Source: Treponema vincentii (GTDB lineage Bacteria > Spirochaetota > Spirochaetia > Treponematales > Treponemataceae). From it: a stretch of DNA of 64,000 bases. The translations under genes and the position numbers were made by a program. The DNA is taken from NCBI RefSeq assembly GCF_010365865.1, contig NZ_CP048020.1, positions 1,798,001-1,862,000 of the forward strand. Reading direction: 5' to 3'. This document shows positions 36,165 to 43,916 of this stretch, one piece after another (the first letter of the stretch is position 1; every line of letters starts with the position of its first letter). The notes beneath the pieces were generated by a model. It saw only the letters and a program-made list of their open reading frames with translations. It made no database searches and was not told the origin of the DNA.

Positions 36165-36307
36165 AAATAAAAGCCGTACAAATGGCACGGCTTTTATTTA
36201 CTCAAGTTCGCTCAAGCGCAAACTTGTATATCATCTGCACGTTCTCACTTTGTTGCGAACGTGCGTAAAAAGTCAATCGAAAGTTGATACTTTCTTCTTG
36301 ACTTTTT
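36165..36307 (+). promoter_or_regulatory. Row of four hairpins between tetR and the ABC gene
   Basis: Hairpins pair 36165-36177 with 36187-36199 (AAATAAAAGCCGT arms, a likely terminator for tetR), 36203-36208 with 36221-36226, 36237-36244 with 36257-36264 (GCACGTTC arms), and 36267-36276 with 36298-36307 (AAAAAGTCAA arms). The last ends 17 bp before the ABC gene start. Confidence 0.5.
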
Positions 36308-36324
36308 ATGGGAGAGGAGAATAT

Positions 36325-38106
36325 ATGGATATTTTAAAAAAGCATATCGGCGCAATCATCTTTTCGGTGGTTGTCGCAATTATCGGTGTTGCGTGCAGCA
36401 TTGTGCCCTACTTTGCAGTTGCGTCTATTGTAACACAGCTGATAAACGGCGCAACGGACTACCGCATTTTCTTACCGTATGCAGGGCTTATTTTTGCAGG
36501 CTTTGCCGGAGCGATTATCGGACATTCGATATCTACCATTGGTTCGCATAATCTGGCATTCAGCATTATTGAAGATACACGGAAGCGAGTGGTTGAAAAA
36601 TTAAGCCGCCTTTCGATGGGTACGATAGAAGAAAAAAGCAGCGGCAAGTGGTCGCAGTTTGTGGTAGAAACAGTAGATAAAATGGAAAAGCCGATTGCGC
36701 ACGTTATTCCCGAAGTGCTTGCCAACGTTATCATTCCGATCGTTATTGTCGTTATCATTTTTATACTGAACTGGAAGATTGGACTTGCAAATCTCGTAAC
36801 ACTGCCGCTCGGCATGCTCTTTTCGATGCTGATGATGAAAGACTATGAAGCAAAATCGAAACGATACATCGAAGCATCAAAAAAAATGAATGCCGCCGCG
36901 GTCGAATATATTCAAGGGATAAAAGTGATCAAGGCATTTAACAAGTCGGCATCGTCGTATGATAAATTCCAAAAAGCGGTGGAGGATAACCGGGACTCAA
37001 TGCTCGACTGGTATTTGAGCGTGTGTTTTGCGATGACCGCGGCGATGGAAGTGCTGCCGTCTACGCTCCTTGTCGTACTGCCGGTCGGCTTGTATCTGTT
37101 TATGACAGGCGGCATTACCACGCCGGTGCTGATCATGTGCGTGCTGCTTTCTTATGCTTCATATAAACCGCTCCTCAAAGCAATGACGTACATGGATACG
37201 ATGGCGAATGTGCGTGTTGTGTTCGGTGAGATTCAATCGGTACTCGATTTACCGGAGCTGGTACGGCAAGATACCGCCCTTGCACCGCACGGGTATGATG
37301 TACGCTTTGAAAATGTCGTGTTCGGCTACGGCGGAGCGCTGTGCGAAACAGCCGGTACCGCTGCTCAGGATACTGCGGCAGGTAACGCGGTAAACGGTGC
37401 CGCTGCCAAAGACAGCACAAAGGTATTTGACGGATTGAACTTTATCGCCAAAGAAGGCGAGCTGACCGCGATTGTCGGTTCTTCCGGCAGCGGTAAGTCT
37501 ACCATCGCAAAACTGTTGGCAGGATTTTGGAATATCGACAGCGGACACATCACCATCGGCGGCGCTGATATCGGGAGCATGAGCTTAGAGCGGAATATGC
37601 AGCTGGTTACCTACGTGTCGCAGGAAAACTTTTTGTTCAATAAGACCATTCGGGAAAACCTCAAGATGGCAAAAGAAGATGCAACCGATGCGGAAATCGA
37701 AGCCGCCTGTACAAAAGCCAGTATTCACGACTTTATCAAAAGCCTGCCCGACGGATATGATACCAATGCGGGAAACGCAGGCAGCAAGTTTTCAGGCGGC
37801 GAGCGTCAGCGGCTCACCATTGCCCGTGCCTTACTAAAAGACAGCCCCATAGTGGTACTCGACGAGGCAACCGCCTACTCCGACCCTGAAAACGAAGCCA
37901 TTATCCAGCAGTCCATCGATAACCTCGTAAAAAATAAGACCGTTATTATGATTGCGCACCGGCTTTCCACGATTGTCAATGCCGATAAAATCATCGTACT
38001 GGATAAAGGAAAAATCGCCGCTGAGGGAACGCATACCGAGCTGTTACAGCGCTCTCCACTCTATCAAAAAATGTGGCAGTCCCATATCAGCAGCAGGGAT
38101 AATTGA
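36325..38106 (+). CDS. Heterodimeric ABC exporter subunit (ATP-binding/permease), first pair A
   Basis: 593 residues from the ATG at 36325 (GGAGAGGAG upstream). Six membrane segments in residues 1-310, then an ATPase domain with Walker A GSSGSGKSTIAKLL, signature FSGGERQRLTIARALL, Walker B IVVLDEATAYSDPENE and switch IMIAHRLST. A low-complexity alanine-rich stretch lies at about residues 360-385. It should form a heterodimer with the gene at 40798, now separated from it by an IS copy, a GNAT gene and a TA module. Substrate unknown; TetR control suggests drug, lipid or peptide export. Confidence 0.88.
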   Translation: MDILKKHIGAIIFSVVVAIIGVACSIVPYFAVASIVTQLINGATDYRIFLPYAGLIFAGFAGAIIGHSISTIGSHNLAFSIIEDTRKRVVEKLSRLSMGTIEEKSSGKWSQFVVETVDKMEKPIAHVIPEVLANVIIPIVIVVIIFILNWKIGLANLVTLPLGMLFSMLMMKDYEAKSKRYIEASKKMNAAAVEYIQGIKVIKAFNKSASSYDKFQKAVEDNRDSMLDWYLSVCFAMTAAMEVLPSTLLVVLPVGLYLFMTGGITTPVLIMCVLLSYASYKPLLKAMTYMDTMANVRVVFGEIQSVLDLPELVRQDTALAPHGYDVRFENVVFGYGGALCETAGTAAQDTAAGNAVNGAAAKDSTKVFDGLNFIAKEGELTAIVGSSGSGKSTIAKLLAGFWNIDSGHITIGGADIGSMSLERNMQLVTYVSQENFLFNKTIRENLKMAKEDATDAEIEAACTKASIHDFIKSLPDGYDTNAGNAGSKFSGGERQRLTIARALLKDSPIVVLDEATAYSDPENEAIIQQSIDNLVKNKTVIMIAHRLSTIVNADKIIVLDKGKIAAEGTHTELLQRSPLYQKMWQSHISSRDN

Positions 38107-38178
38107 TAATGGGTAATGCGATAATTGGGAATTTAAGAAACTTGTATAATAAAAGTAGACAGGTAAAATGGAGAATAT

Positions 38179-38463
38179 ATGGGACGTGTTTACAAGAATT
38201 ATACGAAAGATTTAAAAGAGCAGGCATGTAAGCTGGTTGTTGAAAAAAACATACCCGTGCGCATTGTGGCAGAGAAATTGAGTGTACGAGTACAGCTTTT
38301 ATACAAATGGTTAAACCAATATGAAAGCTATGGACAGGAAGCTTTTGTCGGTTCAGGACGAGTAAGAAGTGCAGATGCGCAACTGAAGAAACTGCAAAGG
38401 AAAACGAGTACTTAAAACTGGAGAATGAAGTACTAAAAAGCAGCGGCATACTTTGCGGAAAAG
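38179..38463 (+). pseudogene. IS3 OrfA (frameshifted copy)
   Basis: Same protein as the intact 96-residue OrfA at 42636 (YTKDLKEQACKLVVEKNIPV helix-turn-helix and a leucine-zipper tail), but a shorter A-run at about 38397 shifts the frame so it ends early as RKTST. Another run is A5 instead of A7. Probably sequencing error. Confidence 0.8.
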
Positions 38464-39323
38464 TGAGCGAATGCGTCAAAATAGCAAAAATATTTTCTCA
38501 AAGAAAAATAAGCACTGTATGCCGGATACTTGGCGTATCGCGTAGCAGCTACTATAGGCAAGCAAAGGAGCAGAAAGAAGAAGAAAAACAGCTTGAGCAG
38601 CGTATCATTTCTACATTTGCCAAACATAAGGGAAATTATGGGCGGATACGGATCAAAAAAGCGCTTGAGCGAGAGCATATCAAAGTGAGTGAATGGAAAA
38701 TTGCTCGAATTATGAAAGAGAACGGGTTAATAGCGAAAGGAGGCAGAAAGAAAGGGCGAGGGAAAAGGAGCAAAATGGTGCAACAGGAAAAAATAATTAA
38801 ACAAAATGTGATTAAGGACAAATTTGCTGTGAAGGAAGTAAATAAGCTTTGGAGTTCGGATATCAGTGAATTTAAGATAACAGGAGGCAAGGTGTATGTT
38901 TGTGGGATAATAGATGTTGCAAGCAGGGTGATTGTTGGTTGGTCAATCCAATTACATATGAGAGAAGTTATTGTACATCAAGCTCTGAAAATGGCTTGCG
39001 GCCGCCATGTGAATGTACCAGCTGAACGCTATATGCACACTGATGGCGGTAGCCAGTTTTGCTCAAAAAAGACAACGGAGCTGATTGAGAAAGCAGGCTT
39101 TATCAAAAGTATGTCAAGACCCGGAGTTCCGCAAGACAATCAGCCAATTGAAAGTTTCTGGAAGACCATGAAACGAGAGATGCCGAGTATTCGCCATATG
39201 AAATTTGAACAGGCGAAAGCAACGATAGTCGAATATATAGAGTTGTATTATAACAGTGAAAGACTTCATTCAAGTATTAATTATCGAATACCAAATGAAG
39301 CTTACCAACAATTATCAATTTAA
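38463..39323 (+). CDS. IS3 transposase OrfB
   Basis: 286 residues with the rve integrase core and DDE residues in LWSSDISEF, MHTDGGSQFCS and PIESFWKTMKRE. An HTH_21-type segment (GNYGRIRIKKALEREHIKVS) precedes it. This is the only copy of the three whose OrfB reads cleanly to the end from its normal start. Confidence 0.9.
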   Translation: MSECVKIAKIFSQRKISTVCRILGVSRSSYYRQAKEQKEEEKQLEQRIISTFAKHKGNYGRIRIKKALEREHIKVSEWKIARIMKENGLIAKGGRKKGRGKRSKMVQQEKIIKQNVIKDKFAVKEVNKLWSSDISEFKITGGKVYVCGIIDVASRVIVGWSIQLHMREVIVHQALKMACGRHVNVPAERYMHTDGGSQFCSKKTTELIEKAGFIKSMSRPGVPQDNQPIESFWKTMKREMPSIRHMKFEQAKATIVEYIELYYNSERLHSSINYRIPNEAYQQLSI

Positions 39324-39441
39324 TGTGTCTACTAATACTTGACAAGTTTCTAATGTATAATTTGTAATGGACAGTTAAGGTGGATACTTCTCAATTACAA
39401 ATTACACATTATCCATTACAAATTAATTGAAGGAGGTTAGG

Positions 39442-39669
39442 ATGTCTGATATTGCTTTTAATTCGATGCTTACAGAGCTTGATAATTTGTCATATGAACA
39501 ATGTGTGGCACTTCTTGCACGGTTATCTAAAGTTTTTATGAACAAAAAATATATACCGGAAGAACTTTCTCCTATTGATCGTTTTTTCGGCACTATCGAT
39601 GAAGGTGAGAGTAATAAAATGTTGACAGCAGTACAGGACTGCCGAAGGATAGAACCCTATGAATGGTAA
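39442..39669 (+). CDS. Hypothetical small protein, 75 aa (antitoxin-like)
   Basis: Start at 39442 behind AAGGAGG. MSDIAFNSMLTELDNLSYEQ and CVALLARLSKVFM look like the short amphipathic proteins found upstream of toxin genes, but no toxin partner follows; the next gene is a GNAT acetyltransferase. Function unknown. Confidence 0.6.
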   Translation: MSDIAFNSMLTELDNLSYEQCVALLARLSKVFMNKKYIPEELSPIDRFFGTIDEGESNKMLTAVQDCRRIEPYEW

Positions 39670-39697
39670 TATCCTTGATACATTAGAGGAGTAATAC

Positions 39698-40129
39698 ATG
39701 ATACGAACTATACAGCTAACAGACGCAAAGGCTATTCGGGATATAAGCGAATTTTCGCTCGGCTATAAAACAACAGAAGCGGTAACTGAACGGCAAATTG
39801 CAAAACTCTTAAAAGACCGTCAGCATTTTATACGGGTGTACGAAGATGATGAAACGCACACTGTGGTCGGCTTTATTCATGCCGAATCGTATGAGCTTTT
39901 GTACAAAGAGCCCGGCTTTAACATTTTGGGATTGGCTCTTTTATCTGAATATCAGCATAAGGGTATCGGCAAACAATTAGTGCAGGCCTTGGAAGCTGAA
40001 GCTGCTGCACGGAATTATCATTTTATCCGCCTCAACTCCGGCGAGCACCGCACGGAAGCCCATGCGTTTTACGAACATTGCGGTTATTCATGCACCAAGC
40101 TGCAAAAACGTTTTATAAAGGAATGGTAA
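39698..40129 (+). CDS. GNAT-family N-acetyltransferase
   Basis: 143 residues, complete GNAT fold: MIRTIQLTDAKAIRDISEFS start, acetyl-CoA loop SEYQHKGIGKQLVQALE at about residues 87-103 and AHAFYEHCGYSCTKL end. Substrate unknown. Its last 25 bases (ending KRFIKEW and stop) are repeated exactly at 40770-40794, beyond the BrnT/BrnA module. Confidence 0.87.
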   Translation: MIRTIQLTDAKAIRDISEFSLGYKTTEAVTERQIAKLLKDRQHFIRVYEDDETHTVVGFIHAESYELLYKEPGFNILGLALLSEYQHKGIGKQLVQALEAEAAARNYHFIRLNSGEHRTEAHAFYEHCGYSCTKLQKRFIKEW

Positions 40130-40166
40130 ATGAGCAGTAAGAATATAGTGGTTTTGGCAGGTTCTA

Positions 40167-40484
40167 ATGGGTGATACAATTATATCAGAAAATAATCTAT
40201 TTGAATGGGATAGCCAAAAGAACAGTGATAACATAAAAAAACACGGATTTGGTTTTGATGAGATAACAGACGTTTTTTTAGATCCCTATCTGATCACACT
40301 TTATGATGAAAAGCATTCATCTGAGGAAGATCGCTTTTACAGTGTCGGTAGCTTACATGGTTTGCTGATTATTGTAGTATATCATACTGAACGAGATGGA
40401 AGAACTCGTATCATATCTGCACGGCAAGCAGAAAAAAAATTGCAGGAGGTGTATTATGACTTCATCAAAAAAATTAACGGCTGA
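40167..40484 (+). CDS. brnT: BrnT-family toxin
   Basis: 105 residues, DUF497 signature FEWDSQKNSDNIKKHGFGFD, DEITDVFLDPYLITLYDE and TRIISARQAEKKLQ. BrnT is a RelE-fold ribonuclease toxin. Its end overlaps the BrnA start by 29 bases. Confidence 0.88.
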   Translation: MGDTIISENNLFEWDSQKNSDNIKKHGFGFDEITDVFLDPYLITLYDEKHSSEEDRFYSVGSLHGLLIIVVYHTERDGRTRIISARQAEKKLQEVYYDFIKKING

Positions 40485-40722
40485 AAGAATAGAAGCGATT
40501 AAAAGACAGCCTATCGTGTATGATGACGATATTCCTGAATTTACAGATGAACAGTTGCGACAATTCAAACCGGCTCATCCGGAGCATTACGTTCCATCGG
40601 CTGTAGAAAAGAAACAAATACAAATCGGCATCGATAGTGATATTCTCGCGGTGCTTGAAAGTTTTGGAACAGGCTATCAAAATCAGATAAATGCGATTCT
40701 CCGAAAAGCGGTATTCGGATAA
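40456..40722 (+). CDS. brnA: BrnA-type antitoxin
   Basis: 88 residues from the ATG at 40456 behind AGGAGGT. Acidic N-terminus (YDDDIPEFTDEQLRQFKPAH) and a C-terminal ribbon-helix-helix part (IQIGIDSDILAVLESFGTGY QNQIN). It pairs with BrnT and should bind the module promoter. Confidence 0.85.
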   Translation: MTSSKKLTAERIEAIKRQPIVYDDDIPEFTDEQLRQFKPAHPEHYVPSAVEKKQIQIGIDSDILAVLESFGTGYQNQINAILRKAVFG

Positions 40723-40797
40723 GAAGCCCCTACCGTTCTCGGTGTACGGATTATGTGTTTTAAAGTTTTAAACGTTTTATAAAGGAATGGTAAAACT

Positions 40798-42555
40798 ATG
40801 TTTGATTTATTGAAGAAGATTTACGCGATTGCGGGGAAGCAATCAAAGCGTATAACAACGATGTTTATTTGCGATATGCTTAAAAGCATATTCGAAGGCT
40901 TTACGCTCGGCGGGCTTGGGTATTTTTTGCTGACGCTCAGCCGTGCGGTGTTTCAATCACAGCCGGTTACACGGAGCAATATTATCACGGTGTTCTGCAT
41001 TATGCTTGTCAGCCTTACGGGAAAAATTATTTTCGGCTATATTTCCGACCGCAATAAAAATATCGCCTCGTATACGATGGGGGCGGAGAACCGGCTTGTC
41101 ATCGGAGATAAACTGAAAAACGTACACATGGGGTATTTTTCCGAAAGCAGGCTCGGCGATATTTCGGGAGCGTTGACAACGGTGATTACCGATGTTGAAA
41201 CCATCAATATGATGATTCTCGAAATGATGTTTGCAGGCGGTATTCAAACGGTGATCATGGCGCTGTTTGTTTTCCCGTATGATATGACGACCGGCTGTAT
41301 CATCTTTATTACCCTTGTCGTGGCGATTGTATTCAACAATCTATTCCAAAAGAGGACCGATGCGGTAACGACAAAACTGACGGAGCTGAAGCTGCAACTG
41401 CATACCGATGTTTTGGAGTATGTGCAGGGGATCGGTGTGGTAAAGGCATTCGGTAGGACAAGCGAAGCGATAAAAAACGTAACGGAGAGTATTAAAAAAA
41501 GTAAAACCGGTTTTTTTGCGGTAGAAAAAACACTGATGCCTTCATTGCTTGTTTTTTCGCTCCTGCTAAAACTGGGAACAACCGCAATTATTGTGAGCGC
41601 CTTATATCGGTATTCAGCTGGGGCGATCGATGTGGAAAAAACGCTGATGCTGATTGTTGCGAGCTTTGTGGTATTCGGCGGGTTTGAAATAGCCGGTACG
41701 ATGCAGCGGATGCGCGGTGTTGCGGTACAGAATTTGGATACGCTTTTTACGGTTAAAAATATTCAAGCCTTACCGGAAGGTTCGCTCCTGCCGCAGGGAA
41801 ATGACGATATCACCGTCAAAAATGTTACCTTTGGCTACGGCGGAAAGGAGCAGTCAGAAGAAAAACTTTTCCGCAATGTGGATATGAGTATTCCGAAAAA
41901 TAGTACAACTGCGCTGGTCGGTTATTCCGGTTCGGGAAAGACCAGTTTGTGCCAGCTGATTGCTCGCTTTTGGGATGTCGATTCAGGAGAAATAAAACTC
42001 GGCGATACCAATATAAAAGGCTTTGTGTACGATGCGTTTTTATCGAACTTTACATTTGTATTCCAAGATGTGTACTTGTTTGAAGACACAATAAAGAACA
42101 ACATTAAATTCGGAAAACCGGATGCAAGTGACGCAGAAGTTATTGCAGCGGCAAAAGCAGCGCAATGTCACGACTTTATTATGGAACTGCCGAACGCTTA
42201 CGATACCGTGCTGCAGGAAGGCGGCAGCAATCTTTCAGGCGGGGAGCGCCAGCGTATTTCTATCGCACGCGCAATGCTCAAGCCGAGTTCCATTGTCATC
42301 CTCGACGAAGCAACTTCCAGTGTCGATCCCGAAAACGAAGAAAAGCTGATGAGCGCCCTCGATGAATTGCTGAAAAACAAAACAGCAATCATCATCGCAC
42401 ACCGGCTTTCAACTATCAAAAATGCCGATCAAATATTCGTCATGGATAAGGGCAGTATCGTCCAGCACGGCACCCATTCCGAACTGGTGCAGCAAGACGG
42501 TATCTATGCACGCTTTGTCGGTATGCGAGAAACCGCGGCCGCGTGGAGGGTGTAA
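40798..42555 (+). CDS. Heterodimeric ABC exporter subunit, first pair B
   Basis: 585 residues. Six membrane segments, then an ATPase with Walker A GYSGSGKTSLCQLI, signature LSGGERQRISIARAML, Walker B IVILDEATSSVDPENE and switch IIIAHRLST. Preceded by the repeated GNAT tail. Partner of the gene at 36325; the pair was probably contiguous before the insertions. Confidence 0.88.
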   Translation: MFDLLKKIYAIAGKQSKRITTMFICDMLKSIFEGFTLGGLGYFLLTLSRAVFQSQPVTRSNIITVFCIMLVSLTGKIIFGYISDRNKNIASYTMGAENRLVIGDKLKNVHMGYFSESRLGDISGALTTVITDVETINMMILEMMFAGGIQTVIMALFVFPYDMTTGCIIFITLVVAIVFNNLFQKRTDAVTTKLTELKLQLHTDVLEYVQGIGVVKAFGRTSEAIKNVTESIKKSKTGFFAVEKTLMPSLLVFSLLLKLGTTAIIVSALYRYSAGAIDVEKTLMLIVASFVVFGGFEIAGTMQRMRGVAVQNLDTLFTVKNIQALPEGSLLPQGNDDITVKNVTFGYGGKEQSEEKLFRNVDMSIPKNSTTALVGYSGSGKTSLCQLIARFWDVDSGEIKLGDTNIKGFVYDAFLSNFTFVFQDVYLFEDTIKNNIKFGKPDASDAEVIAAAKAAQCHDFIMELPNAYDTVLQEGGSNLSGGERQRISIARAMLKPSSIVILDEATSSVDPENEEKLMSALDELLKNKTAIIIAHRLSTIKNADQIFVMDKGSIVQHGTHSELVQQDGIYARFVGMRETAAAWRV

Positions 42556-42635
42556 AATAATCGGTAATGTGTAATTTGTAATTCTGAATTGTTGAAACTT
42601 GTATAATAAAAGTAGACAGGTAAAATGGAGAATAT

Positions 42636-42926
42636 ATGGGACGTGTTTACAAGAATTATACGAAAGATTTAAAAGAGCAGGCATGTAAGCTGGTTGTTGA
42701 AAAAAACATACCCGTGCGCATTGTGGCAGAGAAATTGAGTGTACGAGTACAGCTTTTATACAAATGGTTAAACCAATATGAAAGCTATGGACAGGAAGCT
42801 TTTGTCGGTTCAGGACGAGTAAGAAGTGCAGATGCGCAACTGAAGAAACTGCAAAAGGAAAACGAGTACTTAAAACTGGAGAATGAAGTACTAAAAAAAG
42901 CAGCGGCATACTTTGCGGAAAAGTGA
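42636..42926 (+). CDS. IS3 OrfA
   Basis: 96 residues, helix-turn-helix (IPVRIVAEKLSVRVQLLYKW) and leucine-zipper tail (NEYLKLENEVLKKAAAYFAE). Near its end an A7-G run (AAAAAAAG) is a typical -1 slippery site; shifting there continues as SSGILCGKVSECVK into OrfB to make the fused transposase. Confidence 0.88.
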   Translation: MGRVYKNYTKDLKEQACKLVVEKNIPVRIVAEKLSVRVQLLYKWLNQYESYGQEAFVGSGRVRSADAQLKKLQKENEYLKLENEVLKKAAAYFAEK

Positions 42927-43785
42927 GCGAATGCGTCAAAATAGCAAAAAAATATTTTTCTCAAAGAAAATAAGCACTGTATGCCGGATACTTGGCGTAT
43001 CGCGTAGCAGCTACTATAGGCAAGCAAAGGAGCAGAAAGAAGAAGAAAAACAGCTTGAGCAGCGTATCATTTCTACATTTGCCAAACATAAGGGAAATTA
43101 TGGGCGGATACGGATCAAAAAAGCGCTTGAGCGAGAGCATATCAAAGTGAGTGAATGGAAAATTGCTCGAATTATGAAAGAGAACGGGTTAATAGCGAAA
43201 GGAGGCAGAAAGAAAGGGCGAGGGAAAAGGAGCAAAATGGTGCAACAGGAAAAAATAATTAAACAAAATGTGATTAAGGACAAATTTGCTGTGAAGGAAG
43301 TAAATAAGCTTTGGAGTTCGGATATCAGTGAATTTAAGATAACAGGAGGCAAGGTGTATGTTTGTGGGATAATAGATGTTGCAAGCAGGGTGATTGTTGG
43401 TTGGTCAATCCAATTACATATGAGAGAAGTTATTGTACATCAAGCTCTGAAAATGGCTTGCGGCCGCCATGTGAATGTACCAGCTGAACGCTATATGCAC
43501 ACTGATGGCGGTAGCCAGTTTTGCTCAAAAAAGACAACGGAGCTGATTGAGAAAGCAGGCTTTATCAAAAGTATGTCAAGACCCGGAGTTCCGCAAGACA
43601 ATCAGCCAATTGAAAGTTTCTGGAAGACCATGAAACGAGAGATGCCGAGTATTCGCCATATGAAATTTGAACAGGCGAAAGCAACGATAGTCGAATATAT
43701 AGAGTTGTATTATAACAGTGAAAGACTTCATTCAAGTATTAATTATCGAATACCAAATGAAGCTTACCAACAATTATCAATTTAA
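42923..43785 (+). pseudogene. IS3 transposase OrfB (one A short)
   Basis: Same DDE transposase as at 38463, but a run of four A where other copies have five (about 42966) shifts the frame after KIAKKYFSQR. From there to 43785 the sequence is intact in the third frame. Sequencing error is likely. Confidence 0.8.
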
Positions 43786-43916
43786 TGTGTCTACTAATAC
43801 TTGACAAGTTTCTTTACGAGGTTCTTCTTTATTCAAGATTTCCTCGCGTTTTGCGTCAACCTGCTGCCTGCCCCCTTATCCCGTCAGATAAGGGTACCAC
43901 ATCTACCGGTAATTAA

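Larger units (their letters stand above)
38137..39350 (+). mobile_element. IS3-family element, copy 1
   Basis: Ends GAAACTTGTATAATAAAAGT and, inverted, GAAACTTGTCAAGTATTAGT give about 25-bp imperfect terminal repeats. A 3-bp target duplication TAA flanks it (38134-38136 and 39351-39353), as expected for IS3. It carries orfA and orfB and lies just after the first ABC gene. Two other copies are at 42594 and 47588. Confidence 0.9.
40106..40794 (+). repeat. 25-bp direct repeats flanking BrnT/BrnA
   Basis: An exact 25-bp repeat at 40106-40130 and 40770-40794, consisting of the GNAT gene 3' end through its TAA. Between them lies the BrnT/BrnA module plus a 14-codon leftover frame at 40130-40174 that reads MSSKNIVVLAGSNG, like the start of a flavin reductase. 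Confidence 0.85.
42594..43812 (+). mobile_element. IS3-family element, copy 2
   Basis: Same terminal repeats and genes as copies 1 and 3. No matching 3-bp target duplication (GTT left, TTT right). It lies between the ABC gene and the truncated surface-protein gene, whose 5' end is missing. Confidence 0.9.
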
